64,000 nt of DNA from NCBI GenBank assembly GCA_002786025.1, contig NHNW01000069.1:62001-126000 (forward strand), written 5' to 3'. The stretch's first letter is position 1, and every line of letters starts with the position of its first letter. Below, piece by piece: positions 44,101-52,642 of this stretch. This DNA comes from Zasmidium citrigriseum (taxonomy: Eukaryota; Ascomycota; Dothideomycetes; Mycosphaerellales; Mycosphaerellaceae). Made by a program: the position numbers and the translations under genes. Under the pieces are notes generated by a model. That model searched no databases, was not told the DNA's origin, and saw only the letters and a list, made by a program, of their open reading frames with translations.

Positions 44101-45230
44101 ATAACTATAAACCTTAGAGAGAAATTAGACTAGCTAGCCGAGCCTACTAGTAAGGAGTATAAGAGAATATTAGTATAGCTAATACTAGTATTAGACTAGA
44201 TATAGAGAGAGCGTTACGTCTAAGTCTATAGAAGAAGAGCCTACGAATTAATCGCTAGACTCTTACGTAAGCTTAGCTATATAGTTACTAAGGGTTCCGA
44301 GGAAGCTCTATAGGACTAGCGGATCTAAGAGAACTTTAAGGATTTTAAGCTAATCGAGCTCGTGGACTAGTAATTCGATACGGCTAACGGGTCGATTAAC
44401 CCTTAGTAATTATAGACGCTAGTACTAACCTCCGCTAAGGATAAAGAAATAGCGTAACCGAGCCGACTAGTTACGCTACTAAACGCGTCGATAACTAGCG
44501 AGCTATAATCCTCTACTCTAGCTATTATAGACTAGCTTAGTAAGGTTAACGTAGGCGCGAGCGGCCTAACTAGCTAAGGTAATAAGGGCGATAGATAACT
44601 TATTCTACTATACGAATTAATAACTATAGACGCTAGCTACGACTATAACGCGATAATAGCCGTATATAATATATAGTTACTAGAAACTTATAAAGTATAG
44701 GATATCGAACTCCTCGAGAGCTATTAAGTAGTCCTAGTACTCCGCGGCGTTATAGCTTAACACTTCGATACGCTAGAAATAGATAGAGTATAGAGGAAGT
44801 TCCTTACGTATACGGTAGTATACCTTAACCGTATAGAGGAAGAGGAAATTATTTAGTAGCCTTAGGACTTTAAAGATATATATAACGGCGCGAGCGGTTT
44901 TACTAGCGACGCTATTACTAGAGCTAAACGCTTTATCGATAGACTCCGTAAGCTTATAAACGACGATAATACCCTCGAAGCTATAGCCGCCTTTAACGAT
45001 AAGATAAACGACGGCCTAGCCGACGCTATAGACGATATTAAAGCGCGGAGGGCCGCGTCGATAAATACTAGAGATAGTTTAGTAAAGGCTAAGGAGGAGT
45101 AAGACGCTAGAGGGTATATAGCTTAAGTTTCTTTTATTAAAAGCGAGTAAGCTAAGATAAGCTATAATAGCTACCGACGAGCGCGTCGATAGATAGGCTT
45201 ACTACTACCTATATTATTATACTTCTTTTA
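41122..45230 (+). pseudogene. Unidentified third ORF of the Gypsy element, RIP-mutated
   Basis: A reading frame of about 1,365 codons, one base out of phase with gag-pol (positions 1 mod 3), lies between pol and the 3' LTR. Its only stops are TAA/TAG, at roughly the density expected for mutated Gln/Trp codons. ATA at 41122-41124 in an ACGAGG-ATA-GCG context is a probable mutated ATG. The N-terminal ~90 codons are Lys/Ser/Thr/Glu rich (AGKKSSKTST; EKKLEDFDK; AKKDREKLEVVEKDNN). The rest has mixed hydrophobic/charged patterning typical of folded protein (for example LVENYVAIIVSRAAVLLIVR at about 41,870-41,930). I recognise no RT, envelope, methyltransferase or helicase motif, and RIP has changed many Pro, Ser, Thr, Ala, His and Cys codons. 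It is larger than most gag proteins and unexplained. Confidence 0.6.
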
Positions 45231-45274
45231 TTTATAACCTCGAGGTCGAGGTCTTACTTCGAGTAGAGGGAGTT

Positions 45275-45372
45275 TAATACGGTAGTAGCTTACCTATATA
45301 GCTTCCTAGCTTAGTATAGTAGATAGATATACATAATAATATATATATAAGTCTTACCTTTAGTTTATACTA
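45275..45372 (+). repeat. 3' LTR (98 bp)
   Basis: Begins TAATACGGTAGTAGC; preceded by a purine tract and followed by CCTAT. One CA survives (GATACATAAT), where the 5' copy has TA. Confidence 0.85.
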
Positions 45373-45639
45373 CCTATACTAATATAAAGGGCTCGTACTA
45401 CGTAAAATCGACCTCCGCTTAGCTAGCTTTAATAACTTCCTTCCTTTTAATCTATAATAATAATATCTATATGCTCTTAATACTAGCTCTATTAATAGTA
45501 AGGAGTATATAGCTACTACTACGGATACTAACTATATAATTAAGTATCTACTAACGATATTAAGGGTAGTAGGCGCGGCCGAACCTCCTTAAGTACCCTC
45601 TTAAAGTAGGCCTTAAAGATCGACTACTTCTACTCGTTA

Positions 45640-46450
45640 CCTATCTATCTAACCGTTACTTTAGCGTAATTAATAGCGCCTATCGATCGACTAACCTCCG
45701 TTACTAGTAAGAGCTTATTATCTATAGATACCTTAGTAAGAACTATCGTAGATATTATATAGTTCGTTATATAGCTAATACTAGAGGTCTAGCCGCCGCT
45801 AGACTTAATAAAGTTAGCTAGTATCTAATTAAAAGGCGTTATACTCTTCTTTACGATTCGCTCGTACTACTAATTGTCGATAGGTTAATTTACGGCCGCC
45901 TTCGCCTTCGCCTTCTTCGCCTTATTCTTTAACTCGTTATAATAAGCGGTAATTATATTACGCTTATACTCGAGCTTATTAGATAGGCTATCTACCTTGT
46001 CCTTATCTATCTTAATAGCCTACGAGTCGACTAGATTCGAACTAGCTAGCGTAGCTTTATCTTCCGCCTTATTACCTTTACCTTCGTCCGCCTTATTACC
46101 TTCTTCCTTATCCGCCGAGTCGGCCGCTAACGTACTACTAGAGGTAACGTACTCGTCCGTAGTAACGTCTTTACTAACTAACTATATTATCTCTTTATAG
46201 AAGTCTAGAGCTACGTTACGGAACTACTTATAGTTAGGGTAAGCCTAATAGTAAGCTTCTTTAATATCTAGATTATTAGGCTTTAGCGGCGTACTATTCT
46301 AGCTACTAATATACTTAAGATAATAGGTATATAGCTTCTAAGTTATCTTCGTCTTACGCTACTTATTCTTTAAGGTAATAGGTTTAAAGGTATACTAGAA
46401 CTTCCTATATATTACGTTAGTAACCTTTAGTAAGTCGGTAGCCTTAAAGA
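45640..46450 (-). pseudogene. Second ORF relic of outer Harbinger element
   Basis: On the minus strand a frame with only RIP-type stops reads through the right arm: a basic start (KNK.RKTKIT.KLYTYYLKY), a stretch STPLKPNNLDIKEAYY, FRNVALDFYKEII, an acidic/Lys-rich linker (ADSADKEEGNKADEGKGNKA) and a helical segment (LEYKRNIITAYYNELKNKAK). Harbinger elements normally carry a second gene for a DNA-binding (Myb/SANT-like) partner needed for transposition. Position and charge suit that role, but I cannot confirm a Myb fold after RIP. Boundaries approximate. Confidence 0.45.
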
Positions 46451-46816
46451 TATAATTATCCGTTATCTTTCCTTAATCTTTTAACCCTTAATATACTACT
46501 AATATAAAGCCTAGTTACGAGCGGCTCTAATATATAAGCTTTAGATATTACTTCTATATCGCCTTCTCCTTCTTCTCTCTCGCTACTACTACCTTCGTAG
46601 AACTAGCGGTATTCGACTTCCTAGACGGAGCTAGAGTTTAGCCTATTATATACGTAATTAAAGAGCTTAGATAGGGAAAGATAGTATAGTATAGCTACTA
46701 TATCGCTATTAAAGAGAGGAGACAATAGGTAGGTATAATAATACGAGATTAACACGTATACGCGAGTCGGGCCGTTATAAACCTTAGTAAGCACGGCCGT
46801 AAGAAACAACCAAGCT

Positions 46817-46839
46817 GTCTACTAAATAACCGGTTATTT
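46817..46839. repeat. Subterminal palindrome, right end
   Basis: AAATAACCGGTTATTT (46824-46839) is a perfect 16-bp palindrome. With its left flank GTCTACT it repeats 29648-29670 in direct orientation with one mismatch, tying the two ends of the outer element together. Confidence 0.65.
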
Positions 46840-46886
46840 GTAGTTATATCACACGGAGATTATTTCGCTAATCTACAACTGCAGGA

Positions 46887-46917
46887 AGCGATTAATCCAG
46901 GCCGGTAGACGAGCTCT
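46887..46917 (-). repeat. Right terminal inverted repeat
   Basis: Exact reverse complement of 29575-29605 over 31 nt. It lies outside the RIP-saturated zone and still contains CA and TG. Confidence 0.9.
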
Positions 46918-46919
46918 CA

Positions 46920-47258
46920 TGGTCAGAAGAGAAGTTTTTTCGAAAGGAGGCGCGTCGGCGTTTGATATCGATGCCATTGACCGCCATTCAACGATCGAAT
47001 CGACCAGGGACATGGTTCCCCAGGCGTGTAAGAGATCGGACATCTCGCAGCTGGCATCCTTATCAGCCAGTCATGAACCTCCTGGAGACAGTCCTTATCG
47101 CACAGGAGCGTGAGCTGCGCAGAAAAGTAAAGCGCGGAGGACGTCATGTATCTCGCAAGACATGATGCTTCAGAGGGGAGGTGAGGCTATCTTGTCTTCA
47201 TCCGACCTTTGGCAGCATTTCGAGTTCCAATCGGCTGTTGCTGGAGGCGGGAGACGAT
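46920..47258. promoter_or_regulatory. CLC gene upstream region, next to transposon end
   Basis: Normal, non-RIP DNA between the island's right end and the CLC start. The CLC exon 1 frame opens at 47181 with GTG only. The transposon end lies 340 bp from the start codon. Confidence 0.45.
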
Positions 47259-49660
47259 ATGGAAGAGCACGAACGAACTCCTTTGATCGATAGTCCGCGA
47301 GACCGAGGGCTGAGCAAGATCCAGCGAGAAGAAGACGCCGACTCGATCATCCGGAGCCATGTCACAGAGGAAGAGCAGAAGCTGGCTGATGCCTCTGTGG
47401 GCGAAAGACTGGCCTAGTAGGACAACGCCGGCTCGCTTTCAGTACTGAAAGACTGACACTGTCCAAAGCAACGAGTACAGCACGATTGACTGGCTGCACG
47501 ATCTTGTGAGTGGTTTAGATGGCAGACTCCAGGTCGCTCGACGGACATGCTGATGGCGATTGAAAGGTCAAAGATTCATACCGCCTCCGCTCCATCCGCG
47601 AACGAAGAGGTCTCCGGTACAAACTCGCCAACCTCTTTGATCAAGCCTCAGGATGGATCGCCGCAGCACTCATAGGCACCTTTACAGCCTGCGTAGCCTT
47701 TCTAGTCGACATCGCAGAAGCCACCGTCAGCGATTGGAAACTCGGATACTGCACTCGCAACCCGTTCATGACCCGAGAAGCCTGCTGTGAGGAGAAGACG
47801 CCTCTCTTCACCGCCCAGCAGAGCGGAAGCGAATGCGCCAATTTCAAACAGTGGTCGACGGATTTCAGTTCTTCCTTCATGATATATCTAGGCTTCGCAT
47901 TGGCATTTGGACTCATCGCTGGCGGCGTCACCATGCTAACGAAACACTCATTACCAGCCACGGCTCCAGGCCTCGGTGACAAAGACCCGAATGGCAAGCC
48001 AGCCGTAAAGGGAAAGAGTATGTACATGGCCGCAGGAAGTGGCATTCCCGAGATCAAGACCATCCTCTCCGGCTTCGTGATCCCCAATTTTCTGGATTTC
48101 AAAGTCCTCGTCGTCAAAGCTGTTGGTGCGGTCTTTGCTGTGGCCACGGGGATGACTTTGGGAAAAGAAGGGCCTTTTGTGCATATTTCGACCTGTGTTG
48201 GATGGCTTGTGGCGAAGCAGTTCCCTAAGTATCGGGAGAATGGCCGCAAGATGAGGGAGGTGCTGTCAGCTGCTTGTGCTGCTGGGTTGAGTGTTGCGTT
48301 TGGTGCTCCCATCGGTGGTGTGCTCTTCTCGTATGAAGAGATCTCGACATACTTCCCAAGGAAGGTCCTGTGGAGGGCTTTCCTGTGCTCCCTTGCTGCC
48401 GCCGTTGTCTTGAAGGCGCTAAATCCGAACGGTACAGGCAAATTGGTCCTTTTCGAGACGAACTACGGTACATCGTACAGCCCTGTCCACTATCTGGCCT
48501 TTGTATTCTTGGGCATCGCTGGCGGCATCTTCGGTGGCTTATTCTGTCGACTCAACTTCATCTGGTCCAAATGGTTCCGGTCCTTCTCCATGATCAAGAA
48601 CTATCCAGTCTTTGAAGTATCTCTGGTAGTCCTGGTGACCGTGTTGCTCCAGTATCCCAATCCGCTCACCCGAGAACCAGGCGATATCATCATCAAAAAT
48701 CTCCTCGTCGACTGCCGCCGAGACGCCTCCCTAGACACCTGGGTCTGCCAGCAAGAGGCAAAGAGCGACAGAGGCAGCTACTATGGCTACCTCATATACG
48801 GCACCCTCACAAAGCTCGTCCTAACGATCATAACTTTCGGCATCAAAGTACCCTCCGGAGTCATCATCCCCTCCCTAGACGCAGGAGCCTTCTTCGGACG
48901 ACTCGTAGGGCAAGCGATCCCCTCCATCTCCCCAGGTATTTTCGCCATGGTAGGAGCGGCAGCCTTCTTGGCAGGAGTCTCGAGGATGACGATATCTCTC
49001 TGTGTCATCATGTTCGAGCTGACAGGCGAGATCGAATACATCCTGCCACATATGATCGCCATCCTCGTCGCCAAATGGGTCGCCGACGCTCTGGGTAAAG
49101 ACGGGGTCTACGACCTGGCTCAAGCCGTCCTTGGCCATCCCTTCTTGGATCTGGACCATAGCATGGGGCTCGTACAAAGACAGAACGCTCTTGTAGCAGA
49201 ACTGATTCCTCCCAAGCAGACCATGCACGAGATCACGGTCGTTGTGCCAGCCAGCAACACAGTTCCACGCAGGATCCTGGAAAAGAAACTCGACCAGCTC
49301 AAATCCCGCGGCCTGATGGACGCCGGTCTGGTCCTGGTGCAGAACAACGGCATGTTGCAAGGCTACCTCTCAGAAAGCGAGCTCAACTTCGGCCTGAATG
49401 ACCTTGGATCGATATACGAAGCTGATGCGGAAGTTCGACTCCTCGGACATGCAGAGGAAGGCGACTTTGATCTCTCGCACTTTGTAGATCGAACGCCTTT
49501 GTCGGTGACCGCCACAGCGCCGTTGGAGTACGCGGTTGAGCTGTTCGGGAAAATGGGCCTGAGGTATCTGATGGTGACCGAGGAAGGCTCTGGAAGGCTG
49601 GTAGGGGTGATCATAAAGAAGAGATTGGTTGGATATCTTGATAACCTGAAGCACGCCTAA
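47259..49660 (+). CDS. CLC chloride channel / Cl-/H+ exchanger
   Basis: Three exons, 47259-47416, 47469-47505 and 47567-49660 (762 aa), introns 52 and 61 nt. Splicing rebuilds the family start ERLAYNEYSTIDWLHDLVKD. The exon of only 37 nt is easy to miss. CLC signatures follow: GSGIPEIKTILSGF, GKEGPFVHISTCVGW with the gating glutamate, and GVLFSYEEISTYFP with the second, proton-path glutamate, which points to a 2Cl-/H+ exchanger rather than a channel. Later blocks are KVPSGVIIPSLDAGAFFGRL and SLCVIMFELTGEIEYILPHM, then two C-terminal CBS domains (about residues 590-760, ending LVGVIIKKRLVGYLDNL). About 10-12 membrane helices. Such proteins act in Golgi, endosome and vacuole acidification and ion balance; similarity is to the ClC-3/4/5 and Gef1 group. 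Confidence 0.93.
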
Positions 49661-49877
49661 GGGCGGAGGGATGAAGAGAAACAACAAAGATCCCATTGCC
49701 ACCAGGCGCCTCTCCTTCTCTTCAAAGACATCGACATGCTCTCGCTCGACATGAACTCATGCATGTAATCCAAAACGATCATCCCAATATCCCTGAAACG
49801 CAGCGAAATCCATCAACAATAGTCAGAAGCAGCCGCCGACCGCATCTCGAAACGTATCTTGGCGCTCTCATAACAAC

Positions 49878-51210
49878 CTAGCTCCTTCGCAGAATCCCAA
49901 CCTCAACCGGCCGTCCAGATCGACTCTTCGATCTCCTGCGGTACAATGCAAACTGCTTGTCCTGTTTCTTGGCTGGCTCCAGGAGCAACTTGCCAGATCG
50001 CAGGCGCGACGTATGCTCGAATAAGTAGTCAGTCTCTCGCTTGTCCATATCGCGCATGATGATGATGTAGTCAGGGTCAGACTATTATACACGGGTCAGT
50101 CTAATGTACAGGGGAAGGATAGGATGGACTTACGCTGTCGTATTTCCATGGGAGATCATAGTACTTCAGCGTCTCAATCTCTATGAACTCTCGGCGGATC
50201 TTGGGGTAGATTGGTGCACGTGGCGGCCTCCAGACGTCCAGGGTATCCGTCGTTGTGACGGTCTTCTTGAACTTCTTGGCTTTCTCCTCATCCACCATGA
50301 TATCGATCGTCTGCTCGGTATAGCCAAGACTTTGCAGTCGTTTCCGCATCTCAGCTTGGAATTTCTCCTCCGCTTCCTTCTCTTCCTTCTTCTTCTTCTC
50401 CTCGCGTTCTTTTTGCTCTCGGAGGAACTCCTTGTACTCGCGCTCCTTTTTATCCTTCTCGTCCTGCTCCTTTTGCTTGAAGGCCTTGTATGCCGCGGCT
50501 TGGCGATCTTTCTCCTCCTTCGCTTCGCGCTCCAGCTTGTCTTTCAGCGCTTGCTCGTCGGCTTTCGCCTTGTCCTTGGCTTCGCGCTGTTTTCGCTCGT
50601 ACTCGTCCCGCCATCGTTTCTCATCGGCTTCTTTCTTGTCCGCTGCATCGCGAATCTTGCGCTCATTGTCCAGAGCGTCCAGTCTAGCTTGAGCTTTAAT
50701 GCGCTCTTCGTCCAGCTTTCGTTGCCGTTCTCGCGACAGCTCTCTCAGCTCTGCCTCTCTTTGCGCCAGTTGATATTGCGCAAGTCCAGAAGGCGGACGA
50801 TCGTACCCGGAGACATCTGAGCGTCCTCTTGACCGTGATCGCAGGCGATTCTCGAGAACCATGTCTGCGATCTCTCGCTCGAGAATCTCCTCACCTAATC
50901 TCTCACCAAACCGACTGCGACCACGACTGTGGCTCGACGAGCGTGAGGAAGCGCGGCGCGATGAAGGAGAGGTTGGATACGGCACAAACTGAGGAGGCAT
51001 GGGTGAGCCTTCCTGGTCTTGAAAGTTCCGGTTGTAGACGTTGATCGTTGGGGCGGGGCCGTGACCTTGCGATCTGCTTCTGTGGAGTCCTCCACCCATT
51101 CCAGGCGCAAGGAAGCCGTTTGGGTAGTCGCTGTATCCATGGTGGGGTGAGGGGCGACGCCTGTGACCGTAGTCCCAGCCGTCGTCGCCGTAGTAGCCGT
51201 TGATGTTCAT
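49878..51210 (-). CDS. Charged coiled-coil protein, unknown function
   Basis: Two exons, 51210-50134 and 50081-49878, with a 52-nt intron (GTAAGT donor, AATAG acceptor), give 426 aa. The N-terminus is low complexity (Gly/Tyr/Arg/Ser). Residues about 150-290 are an extremely charged single alpha-helix or coiled coil (RELSRERQRKLDEERIKAQA; ERKQREAKDKAKADEQALKD). After this comes LGYTEQTIDIMVDEEKAKKF, then a compact C-terminal block RREFIEIETLKYYDLPWKYD that continues in exon 2 as SDPDYIIIMRDMDKRETDYL. This ending resembles a conserved domain of uncharacterised ascomycete proteins. The motif spans the splice junction, which supports the intron. No function can be given. It is convergent with CLC (217 bp between stops). 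Confidence 0.82.
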
Positions 51211-52642
51211 CTTTTGCTTTTGTTTCCTTCAAGTCGAAGTGGATTGATCGCAAGAGAAAAGGTAGGAGATAGACGGAGATAGTGGAGGGGTGTAATGTCA
51301 GCGCACACCGGTCAAGGCAGACGGGGAGCCTGAAGGATTACGAGAGAGTGTCGTTGCAGAGTGTCCCAGAGGGCTGGTAGGAGGAAGGGAAACAGGAACA
51401 GGCGAGCTCGCCCAAGGGAAGAGGGAAGTTAATCAGCGCCGTGCGGTACCAACACGCCTCGCGGGTGTCTAGTCTGTTCTTCCTGGCCCTGCCGTTCAGC
51501 TGAAGTGGGGGCCGGATGTAGGTTGTAGGCGACGGGAGGTGGCCACAGTAGCGGAAGAGAAAAGTAGCCAAGCGTGGTAGCTGGTGTCGGGTGACGCGAT
51601 CATATCAGGATCCTGCAACACCCTCACCGGAGCAGCGTCTTTTATCAGCAGCTCGGCATGACACACACGCAGTGCTGCTGGCGACTTTGCACCCTGCTCG
51701 TGCGCATCATGCGGGCCAGCCACAGTGTGCGAGCCGCCGCAGCAGGTATCCGCGTCAATCATGTCGTTGTTGTCGTCCATTGTGTGGCAGTGACACGCCG
51801 GCTCATACAATGCCACGGCTGCTTGTCGCTGTCGATGTTCGGCGGCGGTGTACTGCAGCAAGCGTCTAGCCGTAGCGCCGAAGGGGTGGTTTGGCGCGAA
51901 GGATTCAGCAGCTTTGTCCTTGGTGGCTCCGTTTTACCAGAAGCAGTATCGGCTGGAGGTGGAATCTAGGGTAAGCGAGCAAATTGCGTGCGCTGTGAGA
52001 CATCCAACTGTCAGTACTATCTTTGTCTATCCTTGTGTTTCGTTCGGCTATGTTTGTTGGCTTGGTGTTCTCTTTGCAGACAACGCTGAAACCACCAAAC
52101 GAGCACATGTGTTCGATGTGCCTGCAACAAATGCTTGCGTGGCCTGATCCTGATCAGCACACTCCGAGGTCTAGGTCTTCAGAGCTCGGGTGCGGCTGAG
52201 TGAAGCTGGACCACGCAGGTGGAGATTGTTCATAGGGCTCTCCGATCTAGGATATAGGTTATGCGCCTCATGTCCGATGATGGAATGTCAAGGTTGTCAT
52301 TACCTGATGATCTCATCGTCGTGAGTGTATTGTACACAAGTCGATATCGTTGTTACCTGGCTATGCTTCAGGCTTTCAGAAGTCTGGCAAGAGGTGAAGT
52401 CGGAGAAGCTCGTGTCAGGAGGGTCTCCCCGTTTCCAACTCCATCCTTCGCCACGTGTTTGGCGCTCATGACCTGGATTATGACTCTCCGCATATCAGTC
52501 ATCGAAGGCCACAAAACGCCATGCATGAAGGCATCATTCCATTTTCCCTGCGCTTTGGGTATACACAAAATTACACGCTCTTGTTTGAAAGCTGGCCGTG
52601 ATCGACAGCACAAGACTCCGACGTGCTCGTGATCGATGGCCT
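51211..52642. other. Intergenic, 1.4 kb, no gene seen
   Basis: Contains the 5' region of the coiled-coil gene and the 3' flank of V-ATPase subunit C. Frames of 80-120 codons overlap on both strands without domains. No repeats or RIP signature noted. Confidence 0.45.

Larger units (their letters stand above)
31507..45372 (+). mobile_element. Giant Ty3/Gypsy LTR retrotransposon, RIP-inactivated
   Basis: 13,866 bp, inserted into the outer Harbinger element. Both LTRs are 98 bp and differ at three positions, all transitions. The target duplication CCTAT is exact (31502-31506 and 45373-45377). LTR termini read TA...TA, which is TG...CA after RIP. A purine tract GAGTAGAGGGAG (45261-45272) lies 2 nt before the 3' LTR. 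Downstream of the 5' LTR, TTAGTAGC at 31607-31614 could be a mutated TGG-type primer binding site. Coding order on + is gag, protease region, reverse transcriptase, RNase H, integrase with chromodomain, then an extra ORF of about 4.1 kb. Such size with such short LTRs is unusual for fungal Gypsy elements (commonly 5-8 kb with LTRs of 200 bp or more). Confidence 0.85.
29576..46916. mobile_element. RIP-killed PIF/Harbinger DNA transposon, interrupted by a Gypsy element
   Basis: Outer element of the island, about 17.3 kb as it stands and about 3.5 kb without the nested retrotransposon. Its ends are perfect inverted repeats (29576-29605 and 46887-46916, beginning GAGCTCGTCTACCGGCC), flanked by TTA on the left (29573-29575) and TCA on the right (46917-46919). 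PIF/Harbinger elements duplicate a 3-bp TWA target, and a TCA-to-TTA change is a RIP-type transition. The left arm encodes a Harbinger DDE transposase relic on +, and the right arm a second relic frame on -. CA and TG dinucleotides are nearly absent from about 29,640 to 46,790, while the terminal ~65-120 bp are almost unmutated. Confidence 0.8.

Noticed and set aside
31507..45372. Reading the 91-bp identical core as the whole LTR with a 12-14 bp target duplication
   Set aside because: Extending seven bases left aligns TAATA(T/C)(A/G) in both copies and leaves an exact 5-bp CCTAT duplication, the normal Ty3 pattern.
45997..46200. 67-codon plus-strand frame in the RIP block
   Set aside because: Complement of the Harbinger second-ORF relic; chance opening in RIP DNA, which lacks TGA stops.
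29640..46790. AT-rich block as a centromere, mitochondrial insertion or plasmid
   Set aside because: Dinucleotide pattern is RIP, and readable transposase, RT and integrase blocks plus TIRs and LTRs explain it.
47641..48441. 266-codon antisense frame over the CLC gene
   Set aside because: Mirror frame of the conserved CLC exon; no domain of its own.
50104..50820. 238-codon Leu-rich plus-strand frame resembling a membrane protein
   Set aside because: It is the complement of a Lys/Glu-rich coiled coil; CTT/CTC/TTC repeats create an artificial hydrophobic protein.
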